From contig CM036762.1 of NCBI GenBank assembly GCA_020796225.1, positions 11,525,414 through 11,589,413 on the forward strand: a DNA stretch of 64,000 bases. Direction: 5' to 3'. The notes beneath the pieces were generated by a model. It was not told the DNA's origin, ran no database searches, and was given only the letters and a program-made list of their open reading frames with translations. Both the position numbers and the translations under genes were made by a program. Positions 12,851 through 23,604 of the stretch are shown here, piece after piece. Origin of the DNA: Arion vulgaris (lineage: Eukaryota > Mollusca > Gastropoda > Stylommatophora > Arionidae). The stretch's first letter is position 1. Every line of letters starts with the position of its first letter.

Positions 12851-13439
12851 AACTAGCTGATGAAAACAACACAAGGTACATAATCTTACAAAGATAAACT
12901 TATGGATGAACTAGAAGGTAAGAGAAACAAGCACACAATCAGAAGTCATATTCACACACCAAATTAACGTCTGTAGAGACTAAAAGACCATACATATGGA
13001 TATTCACCTCCTGTCACATGTGATATGTACGGCATTCATAAAGTTGTCATTCGTCTGTGTTTTTGCTCATATCAATCCACACTCATTCCTTTTCCTTAAT
13101 ATATTGTCTCTTCTCCAAGCTTGCCAAGTTTAATTTCCTTGCTCTTTCTGCTGACCATCACTAAGTTCACTTTGAATATGTGCCGGTGATATGTGCATTG
13201 CTTTTCCTTGTCTCTGTTTCCGATATATTGTAGAGGTGGGGGTTGTGAAGTGAAAGCTCTTGCTCAACAGCCAAAATGGAGGATAGTGTTGCTAAATTAG
13301 TCTGTCTTCTTTCTTCACGACCTGTCAGGTCTGGTTAAATTGACCAGAAGTACAAAGAATTCGCTGACATAGCTATGTATATCAGTGAAGCACTTGAGCT
13401 AACAGACATCAACATGTCACTTCAATATAATATGATAGA
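12851..13439. other. No recognisable feature
   Basis: Non-coding DNA between two LINE relics. I find no ORF, repeat or RNA motif that I can name. Confidence 0.35.
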
Positions 13440-13935
13440 ATATAAGTCGACATGTAATATACATCTTGTATTTTATAAATAATAAAATTAAAAATTTTGA
13501 GAAAATGCATGTTTCCATTGGCTACTTATGTTTTGAATCATGGACCATTACACAAACAAAAAGAACAAAAATCCAGTCCTTCGAAACTAAATGCTACAGA
13601 AAGATTCTACGAATACCATGGACAAAAAAAAGAATGAACACTGATGTCCTGAAAGAACTGAATGTTAAAGACAATTGGCTGATAAACAACATACTATACA
13701 GAAAAATTATATACTTTTTACACATCAAGCGTCATGATGACCTGGAGAGAATAATATTAGACTGCAGGGTCCCAGGACGCAGAGGCAGATCAAAAAGAAG
13801 ATGGTTACATTATATTAAAGAAATCATGAATATGACCATCCACGAAGTGGGTGAACTGGCTAGAGACATAGTGAATTTCAGATAAGCTGCAAAGAGAGCA
13901 ACGTCCTAAAAATGATACACACCTTGACGATGATG
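13440..13935 (+). mobile_element. LINE RT C-terminal domain (139-codon ORF)
   Basis: The open frame 13,466-13,885 encodes CFESWTITQ (equivalent to the YGCESW block), CYRKILRIPW, YFLHIKRHDDLER and GRRGRSKRRWL, the C-terminal series of a non-LTR reverse transcriptase. The segment ends near a GATGATGATT run typical of these copies. It is 5'-truncated: the palm motifs are missing. Confidence 0.75.
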
Positions 13936-14009
13936 ATTTTTTGGAGGCTGCAACATTGGACACGTCCTTATTAGTACCGACGTCAAAAATATTTGATTAT
14001 CAAGTCCAT

Positions 14010-14215
14010 CCTGGGAGCGGTGATAGCGTAGTTATTAGTGCACTTGCTTCCTACTCGTGTGATCTGAATTCGATTCCACGGCGGGACTGGAGATTTTTCC
14101 AGACCGCAACGACTTTCAGGTCGACGCAGGCTCAAATGGGTATCAGAAAAGCAGTGGCAAGGTCAATTGGGATGTTGACCCCTCGTGTGTTTATGGTCAA
14201 TGAAAAATATCGTTT
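14010..14215 (+). mobile_element. tRNA-derived SINE-like fragment
   Basis: GTGATAGCGTAGTTATTAG resembles an A box, and AATTCGATTCC about 45 bases later resembles a B box, followed by an unrelated body. It reads as a tRNA-derived SINE head and not a functional tRNA, because no clean cloverleaf can be drawn. Confidence 0.4.
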
Positions 14216-14734
14216 TCCCTAATACACTTCATAATTAAAAAAGGGTCATTTACATTTTGTTTACAGGTCAATCCGATTTCAAGTATGGATTCTAGAGTCA
14301 GCTCGTTTACAGCGGCCTAAATTGTTATAGATTCACATATTCACAAAATAGATGAGACTGAAGTAAAACTATTTGATTGGCAAAACACGTAATCACAAAG
14401 TACTGTAGTTTTACAAATTACAAAAACAATGACAAAATACAGCAACGTTTCGACCAACAAGGCCTTTATGAAGCAAACGAACAACAGGAGTGACAAATTT
14501 AAAAACAAAAACAAATGGACGACTAAATACAAACGTTTCTAATGAAAATCTGGGAATAAAAACGAATAGCGAAGTAAATGTAACACAAAAACACATAAAA
14601 ACTAGAAATAGAACGGAAGAGAAACAATGAAAATCTAGTAAATATATAACTTGAATACATGCAGCATATACCCATATAGATTACAAGGCATGGGAAGAGA
14701 AAGTACCAAGAAGCATAGGAATGTAATACGTTCA

Positions 14735-15290
14735 GCCCACGTGGTCGCAAGGTACCATACAAAGAAATCAACCGATTCTCCAGAGCAAATGGACTGCGAT
14801 CATCCGAGGAACATGATCGGATGGCTGTGACCTGGACATCGTGAGCTCCTAAACGGCCAGTATCATTGAAATGGGTGGCTACAGGGGTCACAGAGAATTG
14901 GCGTATGTCTCGCAAGTGTTGGGCGAATCGGTCACTGAGCCTCTTGCCTGTCTTGCCGATATAAGCCTTGTTACACCGCTTACACATAATGGCATAGATA
15001 CGATTACGGGACTCGCATGTGAAACCATCGTCAATAACAGACGTGGCTAAAGGAAAAGATACAGTACGCATCTGTATCACATAAGCACACGTGTTGCAAC
15101 GCCGACGGCCACGCTGAACAGTGCCAAAATGAGTCTGGATATTGGACTTAAGGCGACTGTGTACCAACATATCCTTAAGACTTCTGTCCCATCTGTAAGC
15201 CACCAAAGGATAGTTCTCAGGATCTGACTTAAGGATATACAGATGACGGAATAAAACATTTTTCACCAAGTGAACTATGGGGGTGGAAAG
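14735..15290 (-). pseudogene. PLE1 GIY-YIG endonuclease segment
   Basis: The frame 14,523-15,269 contains a zinc-finger-like CNTC pair followed by about 30 residues leading to a GIY-YIG nuclease core: IYAIMCKRCNKAYIGKTG, then an RFAQHLRDIR helix with the catalytic-type arginine, and ALENRLISLYGT with the usual glutamate. In Penelope-like elements this domain nicks the target during retrotransposition. The natural end is near LRPRG at about 14,735; the remaining open codons down to 14,523 run into the 3' untranslated terminus. It is detached from the RT by a frameshift upstream. Confidence 0.85.
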
Positions 15291-15467
15291 TTAAGATTAT
15301 TTTTACTCTGTCAGAGTTAGTAGTCCTATGCTGGCTGGTAAGAGCCTGCTGGCGAGTGATTTTCTGAACTCGATGCATAGCCGAGACAAGCACCCTCTCC
15401 GGGTATAGGCGCTCAGAACGAAATCAAGCATCTCGCGAGCTTTCTCAAGAAAATCATCGTCCTCGCT

Positions 15468-16601
15468 TTAAAGGCAACGAAGGCGCAAGAGCTGCGAGAA
15501 TGGCAAAGAGTCACGACAAGCCTGAGGATGGGAAGAAGCACAAAGGAGAAAATTGTGTGCATCAGTAGGCTTGTAATATACTGATGTAGTAATAGTGGAT
15601 AGGCGTATGGTGATAGTAATGTCAAGAAAGTTGACACAAGTAGTGGAGATGTGAGAAGTAAAACGAATAGAAGGGTTGAAAATATTAATGAAATTAATAA
15701 AGCGTGACAAATCGGCTTCAGGCATATCAGTAATGCCAATATAGTCATCAATGTATCTGTGATAGACAGACGGAACGGGGTCATCATATGTAGTCCATAC
15801 TAGGTGTTCAAGATAACCCATGAATAGACAAGCATAACTAGGTCCCATTTTAGTAACCATGGCAACCCCACTGATCTGCTCAAAGAATTGGTCATTAAAC
15901 TGAAAGGAGTTAAGAGTGAGAACTAGTTCCACAAGACGAAGGAGAGCAGAAGTTGACACAAGTGGATTAGTTCTCCTATTGAGAAAGAACTGGAGAGCTT
16001 TAAGGCCGTAAAGATGAGGTATAGAAGTGTACAATGAGCACACATCAAGGTGGAAGAGACGGTAAGTTCTCTCGGGTAGCAACTCAACGGAAGAAAAGAC
16101 AGATAAAGCGTGGTTCGTATTTTTCAAAAATGACAGGAGTGTGGTGACTATGGGATTAAGGATACTATCAAGGAATTCGGAGATGTGTTCCGTAGGGCAA
16201 GAACAAACAGAAACGATAGGCCTAACAGGATTGTGGAGTTTATGAATTTTTGGGAGCATATAAAAGGCGGGTTTGCCCAAACAGCTATCGATCACACAGA
16301 GTGATGATGCACTAGTAGGAAGGTCGTTCGTGGCAATTAAGTTCTTAATGACTTCACGAACCTTATTAGTATTAGACTGTGTGACATCAGTGGAACTAGT
16401 TTTATAAAACTGAGTGTCACGCAGTTGGTTATGACCTTCCTGAAGGTAAAGATCTTTGCTCCAGACTATAGCTCCGCCGTTGTCGGCGGGTTTGATAACA
16501 ATGTAAAAACGTCGATGGAGGTGTAATAGAGCACGAAACTCCGACGGTGCCATGTTAGACTGCCATAGGCGTTTGGGGTGGAGAAGTCCAATATCATGTA
16601 T
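15468..16601 (-). pseudogene. PLE1 reverse transcriptase segment
   Basis: The open frame 15,468-16,553 continues upstream without ATG to the LINE junction. Recognisable RT blocks are ADNGGAIV, FYMLPKIHK and PVRPIVS in the fingers, [12 protein letters not shown] (motif A, with D), and HRYIDDYIGI (motif C, the YxDD box), then FLDITI. This order is characteristic of Penelope RTs. The frame stops at 15,468 after SQLLRLRCL; the 29-kb copy stays open at the equivalent place and continues SEDDDFLDRAHEM. The break is therefore a frameshift specific to this copy. Confidence 0.88.
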
Positions 16602-16613
16602 AGTATTCTTGAT

Positions 16614-18049
16614 TAGGTCCCGGCCGACCTAATCAAAGCAACTAAAGAGGTAGGAATCAGCTGGCTCCATAGACTATTCAACCAAGTCTGGATCACACAA
16701 GAAACACCAGTAGATTGGAGGAATGCTACAATTGTTCCCATCTGGAAGAAGAAAGGTAGCAAGAGGGACTGTACAAAGTATAGAGGCATAGCGCTACTGA
16801 GCCACACTGGGAAAATATTCTGCAAAATACTTGAGAAAAGGCTCCGCCACATCATCGAGCCACAGCTTAATGACTCCCAAATGGGATTCAGGAAGAACAA
16901 AAGCTGTACAGACGCAATATTCGCCCTCAGACAGTTAGTAGAAAGGACTATCGAATCCGACAAACAGTTACACGTTGCATTTGTAGATCAGGAAAAGCGT
17001 TCGACCGCGTAGATAGGCACAAGTTGTGGAAAATACTAACAACCTATGGGGTTAATGAACACCTAATCAACCTTTGCAAGAACATTTATACTGACAGCCA
17101 ATGTACGATTAAAACAAATACAGGATTATCAGAAAAGTTTCACGTAGGGTCAGGAGTAAGACAAGGTTGCGTACTATCCCCGCTGCTATTCATCACGTAC
17201 ATTGACCACATTTGTAAAATAGCTAACACCAGCGAAGGAAACAACCTCGGAAAACTCTTAAATGAATTTCTTTTGCAGACGATCAGGCAATCATATCAAC
17301 AACAGAAGAACAGCTACAACAACACATCAACAGACTCCAGTTAGCATGTAACGAATACAACATGAGAATTAACATCGACAAAACAGAAGTAATGACATTC
17401 GCCAGAGAGGAAAACACTACCAACATCTCCATCGATAATCACCTACTAAATCAAGTAAAAGATTTCACATACCTAGGGAGCATTTTTCAGCAAATGGAAG
17501 AATAACTAATGAAATTCAACACAGATGCAACAAAGCAAATCAAATGATAGGGCAAATGGCGCCAATTTTAAGATGCAAACACGTCACCATGAACACAAAA
17601 GAGCAATGTTCAACACAATCTTTCTCCCCACACTATGTTACCAGTGCCAAACCTGGACGCTGACAACAAACGATAGAAGAAAACTAGTCACAACAGAGAT
17701 GAAGTGTCTACGCAGAATGCTGGGTGTAACAAGAAGAGACCGGTTGAGAAATGAAGACATCAGGAAAAAGTGGGTACAACATCAGTACTAGACTTCATCA
17801 AGAAACAACAAATTAAATGGTTCGGTCACGTAAGCAGATTACCATCAGACAGTGCACCCCAAAGAGCAATGCTGCTCCGATACAATGGGTACAAAGCAAA
17901 AGGCCGGCCACGCAAAAGATGGACCTCAGAGATAACAGAGGCGACGAAAGAGACTATCTACGAAGCGCATACTAGGGCCCGTTTTAGAAATCTCTTCCTG
18001 ACCTGACGCTGTGAGGCATACAGGATTCGAGAAAGAAAGAAAGAAAGAA
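16614..18049 (+). mobile_element. 5'-truncated LINE nested in PLE1, 12-bp TSD
   Basis: AGTATTCTTGAT flanks the element at 16,602-16,613 and 18,050-18,061. The 3' end is a (GAAA)n tail. The translation gives RT blocks in order: YRGIALLSHTGKIF, QMGFRKNKSCTDAI, AFDRVDRHKLW (motif A region), GVRQGCVLSPLLF (motif B), then FADDQAI (motif C) after a one-base frameshift near 17,275. The C-terminal part reads RRMLGVTRRDRLRNEDIRK, IKWFGHVSRLP and KGRPRKRW. Frameshifts near 16,995, 17,275 and 17,775 disable it. I cannot assign the clade beyond an RT-bearing non-LTR family. Confidence 0.9.
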
Positions 18050-18061
18050 AGTATTCTTGAT

Positions 18062-18765
18062 GTAGAGTTCAAGAGCATAAGAGGCACCAGGATTGGGCGT
18101 CCAGTCATGTTTACTAGTAGAAAACGTAGAAAACATACTCGTGTCAGGACATTGGTCAGTGTCAACCTGGTTCTGAAAGTGCAATTTCAATCGCAAGCGA
18201 CGGTGAAAACGATTCACATCTTGAAGAGTTGAGTAGAGGTCAATGGTGGGTCGGAGAGGAACAAACTTAAGACCCTTACTTAAAACACATCTCTTGTTGT
18301 CGGATAATGGAAGGTCTGGAGGAATACAAACCACCTGTGTGGGAGGAGAAGATCGTAGTGGACAATTGGAAGGAGTGGTAAAAGGTACAGGGCGAAGAAG
18401 GTTAAGTTTTTGTTGGTGATGGGTGCAAAGAAATTCATACAGTTGTCTGTTAAGAACATGGATAATGAAACGAATAAAGGAGTAAAGGAGCATATTGTTA
18501 GAAGTGAGAAGTCGTAGACGCTGAAGAAGTTGGGACTGGGAGGAGTCTAAGTCAGACAGAAGATGTGTATGATTAGCAGCAATACAACGCATACGCTGTA
18601 GCGCACACTTAGCTTCTAATTGTTGTAACATGCGCTGCTCCCTAGGGTATAATGGTCCTGCAGATGGGTGAAAGTTAGAAGTAAAGCCTTTGGGAATAAC
18701 CCTAAGTCGCTGACATGTAAAAAGAAAATTGCGATGAGAACAAAAGCGGTTTAAAAAAAAAAATT
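18062..18765 (-). pseudogene. PLE1 N-terminal region
   Basis: The frame 17,984-18,631 (its last codons run into the LINE) and the extension above it contain CVLSKGLKFVPLRPTIDL, the short motif that precedes the RT in Penelope-like proteins. Upstream are glutamine/leucine-rich residues with heptad-like spacing (MLQQLEAKCALQRMRCIAAN). It ends at IKNT, where the LINE entered. No initiator can be chosen, because the 5' end beyond 18,765 is not recognisable. Confidence 0.75.
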
Positions 18766-18819
18766 ACCATGGCATAACTAGTAGCCGTAAGACGAATATA
18801 GATTCACATCCAACATGAG

Positions 18820-18985
18820 GGTATACTGTTTCATACCACGAGGTATTGTGAGGAACACGGTGCTAGGCTGATATTTTTATTTGACCATGGACACACAATG
18901 TGGAGGTGGTCATCATCACACTAGTCGTTCTTAGTTCCCAGTTATTTTCTAGTACCCAACTGAGGCTGGATCCATACATCCGTTA
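18820..18985. repeat. Dispersed repeat family 3, copy a
   Basis: Shares with 33,885-34,055 an ordered set of blocks: ATACCACG-GGTTAT-like start, GATGCTAGG or GGTGCTAGG, ACACACAATGT or ACACGATGTGT, GTGGTCA-CATCAC, TTCCCAGT and TGAGACTGG or TGAGGCTGG. The class is unknown. The second copy lies immediately upstream of cysteine-rich gene B. Confidence 0.55.
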
Positions 18986-18989
18986 CAGT

Positions 18990-19085
18990 TAAAATGAAAT
19001 TCCATTCCCGCTATGAAATTAAATCCGTAACGTACTCCCAAGAAGTGAGTGCGCTGACCACTATGCCATTGCGAATGTTACTTCG
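18990..19085 (-). mobile_element. tRNA-like SINE head
   Basis: The minus strand reads ATGGCATAGTGGTCAGCGC, a good tRNA A-box region, with a degenerate B box about 40 bases downstream. It is probably a decayed SINE head. Confidence 0.4.
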
Positions 19086-19299
19086 AACATCTGCAATTAG
19101 CTTATCGTTGCTTGGGAAATGTTTAACATTTAGTTCTTTTTTTTTTGTTTTGCACATCATTGCACAGTTTCTATTTTAGCAAACTTGTCAACACTTTTAC
19201 GCATCACTGAAAACATCAATGGCGCTTCACAAGGTTTGTTTACATAGTTTTTTGTTTTGTCCTGATATATTTTCAATGTCAACTTCGTTGTTTGTCTTT

Positions 19300-19560
19300 T
19301 TTTTCTTAAAACGCTCCATATCGTCCACTTGTTAACCTCTCTGTGTGATTTGTATGTGATCTAAGCCTAAGAACGATCGTACGTTGAGCGAGTTATGCGT
19401 CAACAAGTAGGCCAGCACATCCGATTTCTGCCATGATTTTTATTTGCCAAATTAGCTTCCATAGGTCCTACATCAGTCGCCTCTTACGACATGCCTTGTA
19501 GGTAGCAGTGGTACTATTCGTTGCTTCTGTTGAGGAAACCGACACCACACGGACGCTGTA
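19300..19560 (-). mobile_element. SINE family 1 copy
   Basis: The reverse complement carries blocks shared with 21.4, 43.4, 45.0, 55.6 and 60.3 kb: GTCGTAAGAGGCGACTGATG, AATCGGATGTGCTGG, a CTTGTTG-ACGCATAAC block and AGATCACATACAAATCACA. Family 1 usually ends in a GAAGAA run. The CCGAGTGG-type start in the 45-kb copy suggests a tRNA-derived head. Confidence 0.7.
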
Positions 19561-19672
19561 TGCAATATCAGGCGTGTGAAGACAAAACTGGAATCATGTG
19601 AAGAAAAATTATAAAGAAAAATGTTTTCGAACTTCAATTGCACAGAATAAAAAAACTCGAAGACATCTTACA

Positions 19673-19940
19673 AGATCTGAGCGACGGGGAACACAGAATC
19701 GATCATAGACTTGAAGCAGTATCCTGTGGAGGAAAATGAAGATCTGAGAGTCGGGGAACACAGGATCGATCATAGACTTGAAGCAGTATCTTGTGGAGGA
19801 AAATGAAGATCTGAGAGTCGGGGAACACAGGATCGATCATAGACTTGAAGCAGTATCCTGTGGAGGAAAATGAAGATCTGAGAGTCGGGGAACACAGGAT
19901 CGATCATAGACTTGAAGCAGTATCCTGTGGAGGAAAATGA
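19673..19940. repeat. 67-bp tandem repeat, 4 units
   Basis: Four nearly identical units containing GATCTGAGAGTCGGGGAACA, GATCGATCATAGACTTGAAG and CCTGTGGAGGAAAATGAA. The first unit differs slightly (GAGCGACGGGG). Confidence 0.9.
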
Positions 19941-20224
19941 AATAATTTGATCACATTACTAGTCTATGTGGTTTAAAGAAAGCAATAATGGAGACGTTGT
20001 TTCTGGAAGTTGAAAACATGAGAAGTTCAAAATAACGGTGCCAACTATCGTTACTGTCTGTAGTACCGCTTCCTAGGGCTGTAGAGGACAAGTGGGACGA
20101 GAACCTGCGGAATTTAATGACTGCATGACTAGTGCCGTCGCAGCGAAACAGTTCAGGTAAGGAGTTTTCATTTAAGTTCACAACATAAAAAAATCCTTAG
20201 TCTTACCGTGAATGGAACACGGGT

Positions 20225-20275
20225 CTCCCGCATGCGAGCCGTGCTCTAATCCATTCGGTCAGACGCTAATCGTGG
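20225..20275 (-). other. tRNA-like stem-loop fragment
   Basis: On the minus strand, CCGTG-TTCCATT-CACGG forms a perfect T-arm-like 5-bp stem with a 7-base loop, preceded by GGATTAGAGCACGGCTCGCATG. The acceptor ends do not pair, so this is a tRNA pseudogene or SINE head and not a tRNA gene. Confidence 0.35.
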
Positions 20276-20488
20276 CAGCAGGACGTTAATTAATCTCGTT
20301 GACTTCATTACTACAGCGGGTTTTACCCCATATAGCTCGGTCCCTCTCCACAGAACTGGCACTCTATCTGCCGAGACTATTGCACAAAGCACGAACGCTG
20401 TAGCTCCGCAAAAGTTATAGAGGTCCGGGGAAAAAAATGTTTTGTGAACAGAACAACGACAGGGTCCGAATTCGAGACCACGACAGTC

Positions 20489-20795
20489 GGAATGCAAGTC
20501 AAAGGTGCCACTGAGACACCATATCCACAGAGGGTACATAAGAAACAAATTAGTAAGATTTGTAAACAGAAATTCTCACTTTATTGTAACGGAATGCAAG
20601 TCAAAGCTGCCACTGAGACACTATATCCACAGAGGGTACATAAGAAACAAATTAGTAAGATTTGTAAACAGAAATTCTCACTTTATTTGTAACGGAATGC
20701 AAGTCAAAGGTGCCACTGAGACACTATATCCACAGAGGGTACATAAGAAATAAATTAGTAAGATTTGTAAACAGAAATTCTCACTTTATTGTAAC
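20489..20795. repeat. About 102-bp tandem repeat, 3 units
   Basis: Three units starting GGAATGCAAGTCAAAG and containing CACAGAGGGTACATAAG and CAGAAATTCTCACTTTATT. Unit lengths are 102-103 bp, so the overlapping ORFs at 20,444-20,753 are repeat artefacts. Confidence 0.9.
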
Positions 20796-20834
20796 ACAAC
20801 TTCTGAACTATGCATGAACACAGTTCAATGGTGT

Positions 20835-21285
20835 GTCATACGGTGTGTTTAACTAATTTATTGTTGATTAGTTTATTGTACCAACCAACTGGCTGATGCT
20901 GCAAATAAGAAAGAGAAAATTGAGATATTTTGTACATATAAAAAGACATATATAGAGACTTATGTATAAGCTGAAAGACAAGAAAGAAAAGCGAAAACTC
21001 AAAAGTTGTCACAGTAAAACACTTGCCAATTGACCGTCTGTAAAGACGAAAATAGCCATATATAAAAAGACATGAAGGGCTGGAGAAGACCATCATGGAA
21101 GGAGGCATACCGGCAAAGAGAAGAAGAGGAAGACCACGGAGAAGATGGGTTCAGGATGTAACTGATGGTTTGAACACGACGGCTGCAGAGAAAGGACATC
21201 TGGCATATGAGAGAGAAAATTCCGGAGGACTGTTGGGGTGGCAAAGTTCTGCTCAGGACAAGCTATTCAATGATGATAATATAAC
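20835..21285 (+). mobile_element. LINE C-terminal tail
   Basis: The translation gives MEGGIPAKRRRGRPRRRWV, DGLNTTA and GHLAYERE, then the end sequence GCTCAGGACAAGCTATTCAA and a GATGATAAT run. The same tail is seen at 23.6-23.9, 40.0-40.3 and 40.8-40.9 kb. Confidence 0.8.
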
Positions 21286-21439
21286 GAAATTATGTCTGTT
21301 TCCTTCTTTGCTATGCAAACATAATTCCTACATAAGGATTAATGACTTTTTATGTTGAGACACGCTCATATCAACCTAAGAACAAGTCTTTTTTAGGTTT
21401 TATCATAGATAAATAGATAAACAAACATATCAGTACAAA

Positions 21440-21715
21440 TTAAATCCTTACACGCTCGTGTGGTGCCGAGACCCGCAAGGAAAACAAATAATAGTACCAC
21501 TGTGACCTACAAGACCATGTTGTAAGAGACGATTGATGTAGAGGCCTAGGAAGCTACCTAGTAAATTAAACGCGTCGCAGATATCGGATGTGCTGGCCTA
21601 CTTGTAGGCGCATAACTGGCACAACCCACAATCGCTCTTAGGCTCAGATCACATACAAATCACACAGAGTGGTTAACAAGTGGTCGATATGGAGAATTCG
21701 AAGAAGAAGAAGAAA
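21440..21715 (+). mobile_element. SINE family 1 copy
   Basis: Full-length-looking copy from the GGTGCCGAGACCCGCAAGG region to GAAGAAGAAGAA. It lies directly upstream of the splice acceptor of cysteine-rich gene A, so it sits in the inferred 5'-UTR intron. Confidence 0.75.
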
Positions 21716-21786
21716 TCCGTACGCAGAAAATGACAACTTGTTATTTTGTTTCTTTCATTTTGTAGATCCAGCCCTGAAGCGCCATT

Positions 21787-22113
21787 ATGCTGAAAGCGTT
21801 CATCATTATTCTTCTTTTAAAAGCACTGTTTGTCTTAAGCGAAAAAGATCATTGTACAGATCTTGGAGATCAATTACAAAAATGTCACAATGAACATGAG
21901 GATAATTCATGTCATGAGCTACAACACAAGTACGTCAAAGCCTGCGCTTCAAATCTGTGTTCTACTGCAGAGAATAATTTTTACAAGCTCAACTGTTACA
22001 CTAACTTCGTTCCAGAATGTCATGCATTACTAGAAGTTCTGATAGTGGAGTGTGATGAGTATGAAGTGGTAGTCAAAGAGATAACATGGTATTGTATAAA
22101 ACATATCGTTTAA
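21787..22113 (+). CDS. Small secreted eight-cysteine protein, paralogue A
   Basis: A 108-residue protein. Residues 1-18 are a hydrophobic signal peptide (MLKAFIIILLLKALFVLS). The mature part has cysteines at 23, 33, 42, 53, 58, 70, 78 and 89, spaced 9-8-10-4-11-7-10, plus an extra Cys103 in a C-terminal extension unique to this copy. Motifs shared with paralogues B and C are E-x-QH-x-Y (44-49) and AENNFY (61-66), then CY. The ATG follows a splice acceptor (TTTCATTTTGTAG, AG at 21,764-21,765) after a 21-base leader ending TGAAGCGCCATT. The CDS therefore seems to lie in one terminal exon. Eight even-spaced cysteines suggest four disulfides and extracellular function. I do not recognise the family; the spacing loosely recalls short secreted Cys-rich domains of invertebrates, and no function is assigned. 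Confidence 0.8.
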   Translation: MLKAFIIILLLKALFVLSEKDHCTDLGDQLQKCHNEHEDNSCHELQHKYVKACASNLCSTAENNFYKLNCYTNFVPECHALLEVLIVECDEYEVVVKEITWYCIKHIV

Positions 22114-22130
22114 TTATCATATACTTTATG

Positions 22131-22210
22131 TTAGAAATATGTAACTATCAGAGATCCTCTCTTTTTCTTTTCTTTTCTTAAATCATGTTTTGCCTCACCA
22201 CGCCAGGTTA
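22131..22210. repeat. 3' flank of gene A, duplicated at 23,894-23,975
   Basis: TTATGTTAGAAATAT and GTTTTGCCTCAC, with a pyrimidine-rich run between them, occur in the same order in both places. The second copy lies between two LINE tails. Confidence 0.6.
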
Positions 22211-22214
22211 TTGG

Positions 22215-22800
22215 TTACTAAACTGACGTCATTGCACTCCGGGCAGACCCATATAGGTGCTCAGTCTCCCTAACAGATATCGAAGAGTATGCATACTGAT
22301 GGTTCCTGTGGCTCGCTGATTAAACACACCTCTCACTCTGCCTCTCAGGCAGCTAGTTCGACTTGAACAACGGTAACTCCAAACTGCTTAAATCGCTTGA
22401 TCGATTTAACATCGATTTTAGTGTCCTCATCCAACAGACAGTCGCGAAGAGACCGAAGAATATCCCCCTTATCGATCTTCAACTCTCCAACAATCGATAC
22501 TGTTGATGTAAGCCTGTCCGCTCTCTCATTACCGTAAACGCCCGCATGCCCAGGACAGAATATCCACGTAAGCCGCTAGAGGTTAGAAACTTCTATAGAC
22601 GACATCCACTCATACCGAAACCTGACCTTCTGGATCTTGTGAAGCATCGACTGAGAGTCAGATACAACAACTGCCCCATTAAATGAAGTCCCATAGATCC
22701 AATGGAAGGCAGCAGTAACGGCCTCAACCTCCATCCTCATACTAGAAGTAGTTGTCCTTAATGCCCCAATCTGCAACAACCCTACCATGCACATTAGTCA
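22215..22800 (-). mobile_element. LINE RNase H domain and tail
   Basis: The minus-strand translation contains TTSSMRMEVEAVTAAFHW and GAVVVSDSQSML (RNase H core with E and D), then IFCPGHAGVYGNERADRL (GHxG and NExAD). After this come about 200 bases of conserved tail shared with 26.7-27.8 kb. It is a broken, truncated non-LTR element. Confidence 0.8.
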
Positions 22801-22819
22801 AGAAACCCAGGATATGAAA

Positions 22820-23075
22820 CTTCTTTCTTCATTGCGTTCGTTCTTTACGACCAATTTTAATCACTCTTTGTGATATGTTTGATCTTTGCCAAGAACGTGT
22901 ATACGTTGCACATTGGTTTGTAGGCCCCTAAACGCATAGACTTCTACGCGTTTAGGACACGTGCATCCGATTTCAGCCAAACATCCTCAGTCGCCTCTTA
23001 CGACATACATGTCAGGTAACAGTGGTTCTATTCTTACACCCCAAATTTGGACCCCGGTAACCACTCGGGTGAAAT
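22820..23075 (-). mobile_element. SINE family 1 copy (45-kb subtype)
   Basis: The reverse complement of the 44,985-45,235 copy: ACCACTCGGGTG at the head end, then GTCGCCTCTTACGACAT and CTAAACGCATAGACTTCTAC. The (GAA)n tail is degraded at 22,820-22,835. Confidence 0.75.
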
Positions 23076-23124
23076 ATGAAACGATGCCATGATATTACTT
23101 CAAAGATATAATTTATTTATTATA

Positions 23125-23160
23125 TACGTTATATATATATATATATATGTATGTCTGCGA
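23125..23160. repeat. (TA)n microsatellite
   Basis: About ten TA units with a short imperfect border. A second AT-rich simple run, (ATT)n and (TA)n, spans 23,500-23,550. Confidence 0.85.
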
Positions 23161-23214
23161 AAAATAATGAATATAAATTGGAACGAATTCAGGAGAAGTG
23201 ATGAAATCAGATAA

Positions 23215-23545
23215 ATGTCTGGTCAACCACTAGTGACAATTGTTATAAGAAAGAGAAGATAGAGATATGTTGGACAACCTTGAGGAGAAATGATCAACGA
23301 ATATCAAAGCAGGCATTGAAATGGGATGCAAAGGGTTCAAGAAAGAGAGGACGACCTAAGACGACCCTGAAACGATCTTTGCTGAGAGAGGTAAGAAATA
23401 TCGGTCTCATTTCCATTTAGGAGATTGAGCGAGTTGCCCGGGATAGAGCGGTATGGAGAAATTTTTGCAGACCTATGTAAGGTATAACGGTACGAGCTGA
23501 ATTATTATTATATATTATTATTATTATTATTATATATCTATATAT
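23215..23545 (+). mobile_element. LINE 3' tail with (ATT)n
   Basis: Translation fragments RGRPKTTLKRSLLREVRN and EIERVARDRAVWRNFCRPM, followed by an ATT microsatellite tail. A close relative is the nested insertion at 24,676-24,945. Confidence 0.75.
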
Positions 23546-23604
23546 ATATATTTCTCCGTATATTATGAACAGAGATGAGAACAAATAAAGTATAGATATA
23601 TATA

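Larger units (their letters stand above)
14341..18765 (-). mobile_element. Penelope-like element 1 (PLE1), interrupted by a LINE
   Basis: Minus-strand retroelement with a 3' terminus at 14,341-14,540, a GIY-YIG endonuclease at 14.7-15.3 kb, a reverse transcriptase at 15.47-16.60 kb and the N-terminal region at 18.06-18.77 kb. The protein is continuous when the intervening LINE (16,614-18,049) and one copy of its 12-bp TSD are ignored: the IKNT codons are present on both sides. This domain order, RT followed by GIY-YIG, defines the endonuclease-positive Penelope class. Frameshifts around 15.30-15.47 kb separate RT from endonuclease, so the copy is dead. It is older than the copies at 29 and 54 kb, because its terminus differs from them at many positions. 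Confidence 0.9.

Noticed and set aside
20225..20275. tRNA gene
   Set aside because: The T-arm pairs well but the acceptor stem does not; best read as a tRNA pseudogene or SINE head.
21669..21893. 74-codon ORF overlapping the start of gene A
   Set aside because: Starts in the SINE and runs out of frame over the signal-peptide codons of gene A.
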